Assembly (NCBI GenBank): GCA_003427395.1
Contig: BFEA01000005.1
Span: forward strand, 5,663,324 to 5,688,033
Origin: Chara braunii
Lineage: Eukaryota; Streptophyta; Charophyceae; Charales; Characeae
Direction of reading: 5' to 3'
Length of the DNA stretch: 24,710 nucleotides
Part shown: one piece after another, positions 16,978 through 24,710 of the stretch
How the letters are laid out: every line of letters begins with the position of its first letter
Position numbering within the stretch: the stretch's first letter is position 1
Notes under the pieces: model-generated
Database searches by the model: none
Seen by the model: only the letters and a program-made list of their open reading frames with translations
What the model was told of the DNA's origin: nothing
Position numbers and translations under genes: made by a program

Positions 16978-17684
16978 TGAAACGTTATTCACCTGGTAGC
17001 AGTAGCGAATGCAGATCCCAGGGCTTGATCCCTAGACTTTACCTTACCTGTGTACATTACCTGCGTCGACCCCGAGAGTTGAACCCGTGACATGTGTATT
17101 CGTAACGGTCGGTATGCTGTCATAGGGTCCGTAGGTTGTAGGGGTTCGATCTGTAGACCTGTCGGATAGAGGTCTTAGGGAGTTCTAGAAGTCGTAGTTG
17201 TAGGACTTTTGAAAGGTCAAGGACGTAGCTGCTACAGTCCTGAAAGGTCAAGGTCGTAGCTGCTACAGTATTCGAAAGGCCAGGACTACAAACTTCCGGA
17301 AGGTCCCAGTAGTGGCTTTTCGATGTTGGCTCACGTCTAGACAGAGGCAAGTGGGCAAGTGGTGAAGTCCACCCTTACTAAGTCAACAGTACCAGTCCCA
17401 TTCAGTCCTAGTCCAGAGGCAAGTGGGCAAGTGGTGAAGGTCCCAGTATCGTATGGGACTGTGTGCACCACGGGCATGGGAAAGGGGCAGACCAACGAGT
17501 TACAAAAGTATAAATCAAGACGCAGCGCCCAACCATTGATTCATTCCTGTGTAAGCCATGCGGAAGCGCTGCTACAGCGGCTTGTGCGAGGTGGTCTGCA
17601 GTATGCCCGAAGACGAAGTGGGCGAGAAGGAGAGTTTAGCCATAGCAGTAAAGGTAGTTGCGGCCATATCCACCATAGCTGGAA
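16978..17684 (+). repeat. 3' LTR of element 2, truncated
   Basis: The LTR starts at TGAAACG after the GGCCGGCGGGAG tract, as in element 1. U3 has the 31-bp repeats (17215, 17246), then TATAAATC at 17509 and the conserved GCCATGCGGAAGCGCTGC at 17556. CCATAGC motifs lie at 17640 and 17673. Similarity to the family stops around 17684, where element 3 gag sequence begins. Confidence 0.6.
17509..17516 (+). promoter_or_regulatory. TATA box of element 2 LTR
   Basis: TATAAATC lies 48 bp upstream of the conserved CATGCGGAAGCGCTG block. It is one change away from the TATAAATA of the other two copies. Confidence 0.6.
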
Positions 17685-17689
17685 ATTCC

Positions 17690-18439
17690 CTACCACCGTC
17701 ACCTCCGCCAAACCGGTCCCAAGAACCCATTGATGACTACCTCGAACAATTTTGTCACCTCCGCCAAACCGGTCCTTGGAAAACCATTGATGACTACCTC
17801 GAACAATTTTGTCACCTCCGCCAGACCGGTCCCACGGACCGCTTCGTCCAATACATCCGCTCTCTCCGCCGTCACCTCCCCACCACCGTCATTCCTGACT
17901 TTGCGTTCATCTCCCACATCAAGCGAGTATGCCACAAAGATCTTGCCACCGCCCTCGCCCACGAACCCAACATGCCCCTTGCTGACCTCATCTCTCACAT
18001 GCTTCACCACGATCGACTCCGTCAACCCCATCACCAGTCCGCGCCCGCTCCCTCCTGCCCCCGCTTCTTCCATGACATCACCCCTGACGACACCACTCCA
18101 CCCACCTCCGATGACGACTTCGACAATGCCCCTCTCGACCCCTCCCAATTCACCATTGAGGACCTCCAGGCCGCCCACCTTACGCGGATGGAACGCCAGG
18201 ATCGTGCCTCCCGACCGCCTTCTTCCTCTCCACCCCGCCGTCTCCAGAAACTCACACCCGCAGAACGCATATACCTCCAGGAACACAACGGCTGTTTTCG
18301 CTGCCGCCAGTTAGGTCACCAACAGAACAACCGCCCCAACGCTAGGCACTTTGCTCGACAGGACCGTCGCTCCGCTGGACCCGGCCCTCCTACTCCCACT
18401 TCTTCCTCCACCGCGATAGTCGGGCCCTCCTCCACCTGA
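17690..18439 (+). pseudogene. Element 3 Gag fragment
   Basis: The frame is open from 17558, but its first 40 or so codons are LTR sequence of element 2; Gag-like protein starts near 17690. A 19-residue segment starting Ile-Asp-Asp-Tyr-Leu-Glu-Gln-Phe is repeated in tandem. Capsid-like sequence with Asp-Arg-Phe-Val-Gln-Tyr-Ile and a Lys-Asp-Leu-Ala-Thr-Ala-Leu helix follows. A Pro/Asp/Ser-rich linker leads to a C-terminal knuckle of the form Cys-x2-Cys-x4-His in which the last Cys is missing (Asn-Arg-Pro follows). It ends at TGA 18437-18439, with no protease downstream. Confidence 0.7.
17702..17834 (+). repeat. 56/57-bp tandem repeat in element 3 gag
   Basis: Units start at 17702, 17758 and 17815 (CCTCCGCCA...), the last one partial. 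The 57-bp step keeps the frame and doubles a 19-residue segment; the 56-bp step does not. Confidence 0.9.
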
Positions 18440-18467
18440 ACACTGTCCCCCTCTCTCTTGCAATTAA

Positions 18468-18641
18468 GCAATCAAAGGTCGACAAGCTACTCAGGTATCT
18501 CACCACCCGGACCCAATCATTGAATACAAAGTCAAATGGACCGGATACCCCGACGAAGAATCTACATGGGAACCTCTCTCGAATCTCAAGAATGCCATGA
18601 AACTTGTCCGCACCTCTGATCGTGCTACTCCTATGTCCTAG
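18468..18641 (+). pseudogene. Element 3 chromodomain fragment
   Basis: A short frame encodes a typical chromovirus chromodomain at the end of Pol: Ile-Ile-Glu-Tyr-Lys-Val-Lys-Trp (about 18516-18539), Gly-Tyr-Pro, Glu-Ser-Thr-Trp-Glu-Pro (about 18561-18578) and an Asn-Leu-Lys-Asn-Ala helix, with a stop at 18639-18641. The start of the domain (the Val-Glu-Lys-Ile-Leu-Asp type strand) is only poorly kept. The aromatic Tyr and two Trp residues that shape the methyl-lysine pocket are visible. It sits only about 30 bp after the gag stop, so a deletion removed the rest of pol. Confidence 0.85.
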
Positions 18642-19291
18642 ATACCCACGTAACTATAACCCTAAACCCCTGTATAAACCCTGCTACAACCTCGCAACCC
18701 CGCCCTACACACCCTCCCCTTGACCCTGATTCCTAATGTCTGATCTGCCCTTACTTGTCCCATCTGTCCTCTCCACTACCTTGTCTCTCTTGTCCAATGC
18801 TTGTGGACCTGCGTGACACCGACGATAAAGGATCTAATGGCAAGCGCACGAGGACGATGGCCTGCTGCCTCACTATTCATGGAGATTATGCAGCTGGTTT
18901 GGCCACCATGCTGTTTCATCGGCCGGCATCCCGACTTGCAGACTTACTGGAGCAGCAACTTGCGACATGGATACTTGCATCAGTCTGCGACTTACCTGCT
19001 TCCAGATCAGACCTCATTGCAGTTCATGTAACAAACGCACCCTAGCACTTGGACTTTGGACATTTGAACTACTGCTACGCTTCTTGGACTTCTACCTGTT
19101 GCAGCCGCTGAAGACCGCGTCTACCACCTACTCCAAGACCTGATCAAGATCGCTGCAGACCCCCTTTCAAGACACTTGGACACTTCGTTCCTGCATGAGA
19201 TTCTGCTTCCGACTCCTTCGGACACACCAGCCCTTGCATCCTACACAAACATTTTCATTGTTTTTCTCTTCCTGACTTTGACAACCCTGTA

Positions 19292-19557
19292 GAACATCAG
19301 TAGCAGATCCCTGTTTCCCTAACCATTGTTCCCCTTACCCACTAGAACATCAATCGAAATCCCCTGTTCCCCTGACCATTGTTCCCCTTACCCACTAGGA
19401 CATCAATTGAAATTCCCTGTTCCCCTGACCATTGTTTCCCGTACCAACTAGAACATCAATAGAAATTCCCTGTTCTCCTGAACATCGTTTCTCCTTACCC
19501 AGTAGAACATCAATAGAAATCCCCCGTCCCCTGAACATTGCTTAGCTTCCCCTATAG
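19292..19557 (+). repeat. 53-bp minisatellite, about five copies
   Basis: GAACATCAAT-type unit starts lie at 19292, 19345, 19398, 19451 and 19505. The unit carries CCCTGTTCCCCTGACCATTG and (C)CTTACCCACTAG. Copies differ by several bases each. Confidence 0.92.
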
Positions 19558-19719
19558 ACCTACCCAGTTACGTCATACCTTCACCTGTGCAGAACACCAG
19601 ACAGAATACCCTGTGACTTCCATCAGCCCCCTTCTCCTTCTCCAACCTGTGATCGGCCCCGTCCCGTCCTTCACAGCTCCTTTTGTTTCGCTGCCTTTTT
19701 GGCAGCCGGGACGTTGACT

Positions 19720-19737
19720 TTCAGAGGGAGGGGATAG
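19720..19737 (+). other. Polypurine tract of element 3
   Basis: AGAGGGAGGGGATAG runs directly into the LTR start TGTTACGG. This is a textbook position and composition. Confidence 0.85.
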
Positions 19738-20193
19738 TGTTACGGACTCTGCCAGGGCTCGATCCCTGGTCTATCTTTTTGCTGTTTCTGCTGCATCCCG
19801 TTTTCGGCCTGGCACCCTTTTTCCAAACCCCTCCTTTGGTACCGTCAGATTTTGGACATGGTGCAATTCGGGCGCCACTTTCAAATACCACATTTTTCAG
19901 TTCTGCCCTCGGGGCTTTTGCGGAAATGCCCCTGGTACCGTACGTGTCACCGGTACTAATACCGACTCCCCGTGGGGGACCAGTCTCCTACCAGTTTCCA
20001 GCTGCTGTACTCGTACTCAGTGTGACTTGCTGTTTCAGCATTCGGGAATCCAAGACTTCGACTTTGTGCCCTTGCCACTGTGTCTGCGTTCGACCCTCAG
20101 TCGTGTCGAGTGAGTGAGTGTGTGTGTGTGTTCTCACTCTCTCCCTCTCTCTCTCCTCTCCCTCGGCTCTCCCTCAGCCTCGCGCTCGTTACA
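19738..20193 (+). repeat. Complete 3' LTR of element 3 (456 bp)
   Basis: It starts TGTTACGG and ends CTCGTTACA, giving TG...CA ends with near-perfect 7-bp terminal inverted repeats (TGTTACG and CGTTACA). It contains a 6-bp inverted repeat CCAGGG-CTCGAT-CCCTGG near its start and GT and CT runs near its end. No 5' partner LTR is present in the window. Confidence 0.85.
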
Positions 20194-20853
20194 TATAGGG
20201 TCTAGAAGGTTGAAGGGCTGTCTGAACCGTGTCCAGTCAGCAAGTGCCAAGCAAGTGGTGAGGGTCCCAAGCGGGTTTCCCACAGGTTGCACGCGTTTTG
20301 GCCCAGCATGCCGACGCATTCTGGAGGCTTCTGGGCCCAGGGCCACACGGTTTGGGGCCCAGGCCCACACGTTTTGAGGCAGTGCCAGGCCACCTGCGGA
20401 GGAGTATAAATAAAGAGGCAGTGATCAGCCATTCATTCATTCACCTGTGAGCCATGCGGAAGCGCTGCCTTGGTGCCTTGTGCCCGGAGCTGAAGTGGGC
20501 AGTGAGGAAGACGAAGACAGCCATAGCTAGGAGGAGGAAGACGACGGCGGCCATAGCCGCCAAGCTGTTGACGTCAACTTGGTGTACAGCGTGTGTGTGT
20601 GTGTATGGCGTGGACATGCAGGGCGGATCCTCGTATGTGCGTGGATGAGAGACAATGAGGCTGGTGGTGGAGACAGTGATCGGCGGCCATAGCCGCAAGT
20701 TGTACAGCTGACTGGAACCGAGTTTCTGGCTGGAAGCCATATCTCTGAGTTTTCTGTGTGGGCGCTAGTCGCCGGTGCAAGTTCATTGTTGAAACTGAGT
20801 TGAAGAAGTTGGTTTGCCATCAGCTCATTCATGTATGCATCTGGTAAGCAAGT
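20194..20853 (+). repeat. Partial LTR of the element 1 family
   Basis: It begins inside U3 directly after the element 3 LTR. It shares CAGTCAGCAAGT and AAGTGGTGAGGGTCCCA-type sequence, a TATA box at 20405, ATTCATTCA, ACCTGTGAGCCATGCGGAAGCGCTGCC, three CCATAGC motifs (20521, 20551, 20687) and CCATATCTCTGAGTTTT with elements 1 and 2. No internal element sequence follows, so it is a solo or truncated LTR. Its U3 start was probably lost when element 3 inserted. Confidence 0.6.
20405..20414 (+). promoter_or_regulatory. TATA box of the 20 kb LTR
   Basis: TATAAATAAA is identical to 7671-7680. It sits 48 bp before the conserved CATGCGGAAGCGCTG block. Confidence 0.65.
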
Positions 20854-22347
20854 TTGGAGTGCAGTCCGATTTCACACCCCGCAAAGGTTCAGTTGCCACC
20901 ACCACAAATCCCACCCACACCACACCTGCAGGCTCAGATGAGAATCTCACAGTAGAGTGATGTGGTTCCCTGACCATACCTCAAAAACCACGCAGCAGGC
21001 CCATGACATACAGAGGGGAATATTGCCCCTGGTCCCTGGACAAATAAAGTTGGATAGCTTCACTTGCGCATAACAGTCCCATTCACACCCCTTAAACCAC
21101 CACTCCAATGGCACCTGCATTGTTCATTTTCCTTGTCTACAAGTACAGGGCCAAAGTCTACAGTGCCCAAGCCCGGTAGAGGTTCGTCAGGGAAGGGTAC
21201 CACAACTATTCTTCCTCATGGGCGCACTGTAGATTGTGGGCTAGAGGAACTGCAACTTGTGGTTTGTCAAAATAGGTCGGGATGGAGGGGTGGTCTAAAC
21301 CACCAGTACCTCCAAGCCTCATTTTCCCGATGTGGATTGCCACTACGCGCCAATAAAAAAGGAACCGCCTGCAGTGCACTTGTTTGGCTGGCACAGCCAG
21401 CCATTTATCACAAATGACGGTTTCTGTCCTATTTGTAGACTGCTCATATGGGGGGATATTTGCACCAGAGCAGCTCTCTATAAACGAATTCTGAAACTTC
21501 CCACTTTGTGGTATGCACTTTGAATTCTTCAACTCAGATGACAGATGGAATGTATTTTAAGGGGAAAAAGAAACGCAAAAAACACCTGCACAAAACTATA
21601 CTGTAAACAAAAGACCCTCTTCCCTGAGCCCTAAAAGATATAACACCACCTTCATGTGTCCCCAAGGAAACTACTACGTCACCATCGCAAACTAATACGC
21701 CCAAAACTTCCTTGTCATAATAATTCAAAATTGAAATCCAGACATGATCCCAATTTCACCTAACGATGCAGTAGAAGACAGCTCAAGTGGTTCAAAACAC
21801 AGGGACCTGCAGAAACAGGCTGGCAACTGTTACACCTGAAGGAAAACTGGTTATCAAGAAATGGCTGACAGAGCGGTAACGAGGAGATTAGGGACGTAGC
21901 TGTTGTAGTAGAGATAGGGCAAGTACGAGAGCGAGTTTGGAAAAGGAAGACTTCCCAAGTACCAGGGCACTCGGTTCTGTATGGTCACAGTGGACCGTTA
22001 GGAGAGTGTCTGGATAGGAGGACTGAGTCCACTGGGCCCAGTGAGTCCCAGGGGCTGTTTTAGGCCCAGTAGAGCCCAGCAGTACTGGGAGAGACAAGAG
22101 TGCAACAGAGATCAGATGCCGAACCTCTGGAATTTGAAAATTTTTGTGACCGGCTCTAATTGAACAGGAAAGAGTTTCAAATAGGTAAACAGTCAGACTG
22201 TCCCCCTGCTACACCAGACCGTAGACAGAGACCCTCGAATCAGTGGTAATGATACGTCAATGGCTCAGGCTATAAGCTAAGCTGACTGAAGATGTCAGAT
22301 ACTTTGGGGTGAACTGTGAGGGCCCCGGCCTCCACTTGTGCTATTGG
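20854..22347. other. Unassigned region, possibly intronic or intergenic
   Basis: There is no transposon domain and no gene that I recognise. A 14-bp perfect palindrome CACTGGGCCCAGTG lies at 22030-22043. The 63-codon frame at 21332-21523 has a Cys-Pro-Ile-Cys and mixed composition, but no family I can name. If the LST8 gene extends this way, the stretch is downstream of the exon and would be intron. Confidence 0.4.
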
Positions 22348-22439
22348 AATAAAGTAATTCTTCAAAAAAAAAAAANAATGAAGTAGTTCTTAAAAAAAAA
22401 AAAAAANAACAAAAGTAGTTCTTAAAAAAAAAAAAAAAA
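22348..22439 (+). repeat. AATAAA and three poly(A) runs with two Ns
   Basis: AATAAA at 22348-22353 is followed 10 bp later by a poly(A) run. The run, with a GTA(A/G)TTCTT-type lead-in, occurs three times and is separated by N at 22376 and 22407. It is either a retroposon tail that the assembler stuttered on, or repeated gap filling at one homopolymer. Confidence 0.8.
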
Positions 22440-22855
22440 GGCCAAGATAAGTCGTGATAAGATGTGCACTATCCCAGAGAGTCAATGGCCAAGATAACTG
22501 AATGAAGAAGGGCCAAAAAGGGGGACAGTTTACTCTGCATGCTGTTTTCCCAGGAACGAGGAGGCTCCAGACTGACGAACCACAACAGAACGGTCAAACA
22601 TCCAACAGCCCTTCACTTTGGGGGTATTTCGTTGTCCTGCCCCTGATGGAAGGGATTTAGGCACACAGACCTCGTCGGTTTTGTGCAATGCTCCGTGCAA
22701 GAGAATGAAGTGACGACCCACTTATTAGGTTTGTGAAATGAACACGAGGGGAAAGGCCACAATGAAGAAGACTGTGATCGAAGACTTCCGAAGCATATGC
22801 ACACTTAGAGCAAAATTTGAGGGCATGCTAAGTGAAACATGGTAACCAAGCTCAC

Positions 22856-22968
22856 CGCAAATCCCAAATCTTCACAGTGCCATCCTCAGATCCGCTGTAC
22901 ATCCATTTCCCATCGCACTCGAAGCCAACTGCAGTCACATTTGTAGCATGTCCTTCAAAAACCTTAAC
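22856..22968 (-). CDS. LST8: LST8-like WD40 protein, single internal exon
   Basis: The minus-strand 113-bp exon encodes about 37 residues, starting Val-Lys-Val-Phe-Glu-Gly-His and ending Lys-Ile-Trp-Asp-Leu-Arg. The inner motif [10 protein letters not shown] is one WD40 blade and closely matches the blade known from LST8, the WD40 subunit of the TOR kinase complex, which stabilises the kinase and links nutrient state to growth. A TTTGCAG acceptor lies immediately upstream (minus strand, 22975-22969) and a GTGAGC donor follows at 22855, so the exon is cleanly bounded and ends in phase 2. No other LST8 exon is visible. The neighbouring exons must lie beyond long introns or outside the window. 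It could also be an isolated duplicated fragment. Confidence 0.8.
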
Positions 22969-23790
22969 CTGCAAACAGAATCATGGTCGTGAATCATACC
23001 CAAGTGCCATCAGGCAATGTGGTCCACAGACTCCACACGCTTCAATTACTTTGCGCCCCACCCACCTAGCTTCTTGTGCACAGTAATGAAAAATGCCAGA
23101 TCACAAAAATCTTCCCTTGGACAAACTAACCTTTACCTCGACTAGCTTCACAAGATGATAAAAAGTGCTTCATACCACGAGTCAAACTATGAGAGGAGCG
23201 CTCTACCGCACTTGATTGTCAAACCACCACCACTACCTTATACCACCACCCACAGATTCCATTTTCTATCACCCACAGATTCCATTTTCTATCGGCAAAG
23301 ATTGACACGGTTTTCCAGGAGGACGCGGTGGTTTGAACGACCACACACAAAACCTTTTCCACACCATCCCACCCAACCAGCACGTGGCCGACTGCTACAC
23401 ACATGGGCCCCCGGTAATACAATAGTGGTCATCTTTTTTTTTTCCCTTCTTCGTCTGTCACTCTTAATTTCTTTCCCACGATATCCACTCTCCTCCACTT
23501 CCATTGACAACAGAGTCAAGGAGAGGACTTCACTTTCCACAATTTCCGGTTCATGCCAAGGACACCGATCTACTTTCTGCGATGAACACCTACTCGTCAA
23601 TTACTCAAGCTGAACCTGTCAATTATAAAGCCACACATATTTACGCAATAATGTCACTGCCTGCCCCATTTTTCTCCAATTAAACCCAGTAGGGAAACAA
23701 ATTGAAGTAATTCGAAAAAAGCCACACATTTTTACATGAATCCAGAATACAACACACACAAAAAAGAGACGAAAGCAAAACACAATACAC
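22969..23790 (-). other. Presumed LST8 intron or flank
   Basis: There is no other recognisable exon on the minus strand upstream of the LST8 acceptor. A 23-bp tandem duplication (CACAGATTCCATTTTCTATC-type) lies at 23248-23293. Frames at 23155-23613 look like chance reading of a T/C-rich stretch. Confidence 0.4.
23248..23293. repeat. 23-bp tandem duplication
   Basis: CACAGATTCCATTTTCTATC occurs at 23251 and 23274 (period 23). Confidence 0.92.
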
Positions 23791-23791
23791 G

Positions 23792-23799
23792 CTCTCTCG

Positions 23800-23842
<43 letters not shown>
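23792..23842. repeat. Compound (CT)n(CA)n microsatellite
   Basis: A CT run with one interruption (23792-23811) joins a CA run (23812-23842). Confidence 0.97.
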
Positions 23843-23846
<4 letters not shown>

Positions 23847-24155
23847 GAAAAAAAAAACAAAGAAAAAACAATAAATGCATCATCATCACTGACATACACA
23901 AAAAAGGAAAAAGAAACCACGATACATCTATGTTGGGCCGCCACCCGGGCTGGCACGCCCGGCCAGGCACGCCCGAAAAACCAGATGGGTCAAAAAGAGG
24001 CAAGGGTCCCAAAAAAAAAAAAGGACTTCAGGCCAGGAATGCGCTTGGCCTAAGCAGTCAGAATCCGGTCTTAACTCCGGTTTCAGTGATGGGTCATCCA
24101 GGGGGGGTTGGGAGGTTTAAACAGTGACTAAAGGGGCTAAAAGCATACTTGCGGC

Positions 24156-24222
24156 GCATGCCGTGCGCGGCGTCACAGCACGTGCGGAGCGCAGAAGCGC
24201 AGCTGGCGCGTGCACGGCATGC
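24156..24222. repeat. GC-rich inverted repeat, 11-bp arms
   Basis: GCATGCCGTGC (24156-24166) and GCACGGCATGC (24212-24222) are perfect complements around a 45-nt GC-rich centre. TGCGGCGCAT also recurs directly on both sides. Confidence 0.85.
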
Positions 24223-24364
24223 GGCGCATCGGCCAAAACAGGGGTCGTGGAAAAAACAAAAAGGTTCGGGGAGGGGTGGGAGGCCCGGAGGGGTACTAGG
24301 GGAAATTGCCTCCGCGGGCACGAAAATTTTTTTCGGGGGGCGTGGAGGCCCGGTAAAATGTTTT

Positions 24365-24410
24365 GGGGGAGATCTGAGTAGTTCGTTTTCGAACTACTCA
24401 GGCCTCCCCC
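24365..24410. repeat. Strong 46-nt hairpin
   Basis: A perfect 12-bp stem (CTGAGTAGTTCG 24374-24385, CGAACTACTCAG 24390-24401) closes a TTTT loop. A second 7-bp GGGGGAG/CTCCCCC stem continues beyond a 2x2 internal loop. No T-run terminator or RNA family is recognisable. Confidence 0.9.
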
Positions 24411-24419
24411 ACGCCGCCG

Positions 24420-24662
24420 TTGGGCACCCCGTCACTTCACCGACCCACCAGTTGTGCCTTGTCTCCTTGGCGACCGTCGTGTGGTCCGTTTTCATCGTCG
24501 TTCGTTGTCAGTCGTGCCCGCCCGTCACCAGCAGCACCAGCCCGAGCAAGAAACAGGAGGCAGCAGGAGGCAGCAGCAGGCAGCAGCACACAGCAGGAGG
24601 GAGCTGGAGCAGGCAGCAGGAGCGAGGAGGAATCACCGAGCCGCTTAAACTGGGTTGCCACC

Positions 24663-24664
<2 letters not shown>
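24420..24664. repeat. CAG/AGG-rich low-complexity stretch
   Basis: CAGCAGGAGG and GGCAGCAGCAGG units are densest at about 24553-24626. Both strands give long low-complexity frames that I do not accept as genes. The combination with the CT run at the end would fit a plant-type 5' untranslated region, but no start codon context supports it. Confidence 0.5.

Positions 24665-24700
<36 letters not shown>
24665..24700. repeat. (CT)n microsatellite at window end
   Basis: This is an uninterrupted CT run of 18 units followed by GTATATATAA. It mirrors the AG run at the start of the window. Confidence 0.99.
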
Positions 24701-24704
<4 letters not shown>

Positions 24705-24710
24705 ATATAA

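Larger units (their letters stand above)
14451..17684 (+). mobile_element. Element 2: 5'-truncated relative of element 1
   Basis: From 14451 the sequence aligns with element 1 from the RT thumb onward (element 1 position about 4925). It continues through RNase H, integrase, chromodomain, 3' untranslated region and LTR. Everything 5' of the RT thumb is missing. The copy is more decayed than element 1: it has a 327-bp tandem duplication, a 1-nt deletion near 15338, stops at 15551-15553, 15599-15601, 16778-16780 and 16796-16798, and small deletions near 16335 and 16535. The 3' end passes into element 3 at about 17685. Confidence 0.88.
18642..19737 (+). other. Element 3 3' untranslated region
   Basis: This stretch of about 1.1 kb between the chromodomain stop and the LTR has no convincing gene. 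The frame at 18755-19045 has no recognisable domain. The segment is C/T-rich and includes the 53-bp minisatellite. Confidence 0.6.
17685..20193 (+). mobile_element. Element 3: internally deleted chromovirus-type LTR element
   Basis: This third Ty3/gypsy family holds a gag fragment (to 18439), a chromodomain (18468-18641), a long 3' untranslated region with a minisatellite, a polypurine tract (19720-19737) and a complete 3' LTR (19738-20193). Protease, RT, RNase H and integrase core are all missing between 18439 and 18500. The 5' LTR and gag start are also missing. Codon choice is C-rich at third positions, unlike element 1. Confidence 0.8.

Noticed and set aside
19683-20117. 144-codon frame over the element 3 polypurine tract and LTR
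   Set aside because: It crosses the tract and the LTR boundary, so it cannot be a conserved gene, and no domain is visible.
21332-21523. 63-codon frame with a Cys-Pro-Ile-Cys motif
   Set aside because: Too short and without a second metal-binding pair or any recognisable family; kept only as a remark.
24420-24710. Frames through the CAG-rich stretch at the window end
   Set aside because: All frames on both strands are open because of the repeat composition; there is no sign of a real protein.

Overview
This window is transposon-rich eukaryotic nuclear DNA. Nothing in it looks bacterial: there are no operons, and only one host-gene exon is recognisable. The three Ty3/gypsy families, the plant-type LST8 exon with a GT-AG intron border, and the long simple repeats point to a streptophyte (plant or charophyte alga). 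The Gag and Pol style reminds me of retrotransposons from the charophyte Chara. That is recollection, not a search result.

Layout. (1) 1-8078: element 1, a plus-strand Ty3/gypsy copy with a partial 5' LTR/leader (68-1390), a broken gag (1391-3540), protease (about 3675-4067), a long intact RT-RNase H-integrase frame (4064-6571), an integrase tail with chromodomain (6621-7127), and a 3' LTR from about 7165. (2) About 8477-13884: a second family on the minus strand (gag zinc knuckle, protease, RT, RNase H, integrase, chromodomain, polypurine tract, LTR), broken by frameshifts. Its LTR contains an untrimmed Nextera mate-pair junction adapter (8692-8729) inside a 215-bp duplication. An N-flanked 95-bp duplication sits at its 3' end. 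(3) 13885-14450: unassigned DNA, a degenerate tRNA-Asp-like sequence and a 99-bp-spaced repeat. (4) 14451-17684: element 2, a 5'-truncated relative of element 1 with a 327-bp tandem duplication of RNase H. (5) 17685-20193: element 3, a third family reduced to a gag fragment plus chromodomain, with a 53-bp minisatellite, a clear polypurine tract and a complete 456-bp 3' LTR. (6) 20194-20853: a partial LTR of the element 1 type. (7) 20854-24710: non-LTR DNA with a minus-strand LST8 exon (22856-22968), a poly(A) stutter with Ns, microsatellites and hairpins.

No element here is intact. Element 1 is the least decayed, and several of its breaks are single events: a 35-bp duplication, a 1-nt insertion and one stop codon. 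The retroelements lie downstream of the LST8 exon in the gene's own direction, so some or all may sit in an LST8 intron, but the next exon is not visible. I found no convincing new biological system. The best leads are the assembly artefacts, the cluster of TTGACC (WRKY W-box core) motifs in the element 1 LTR/leader, the promoter-proximal module shared between LTR families, and the LST8 exon.
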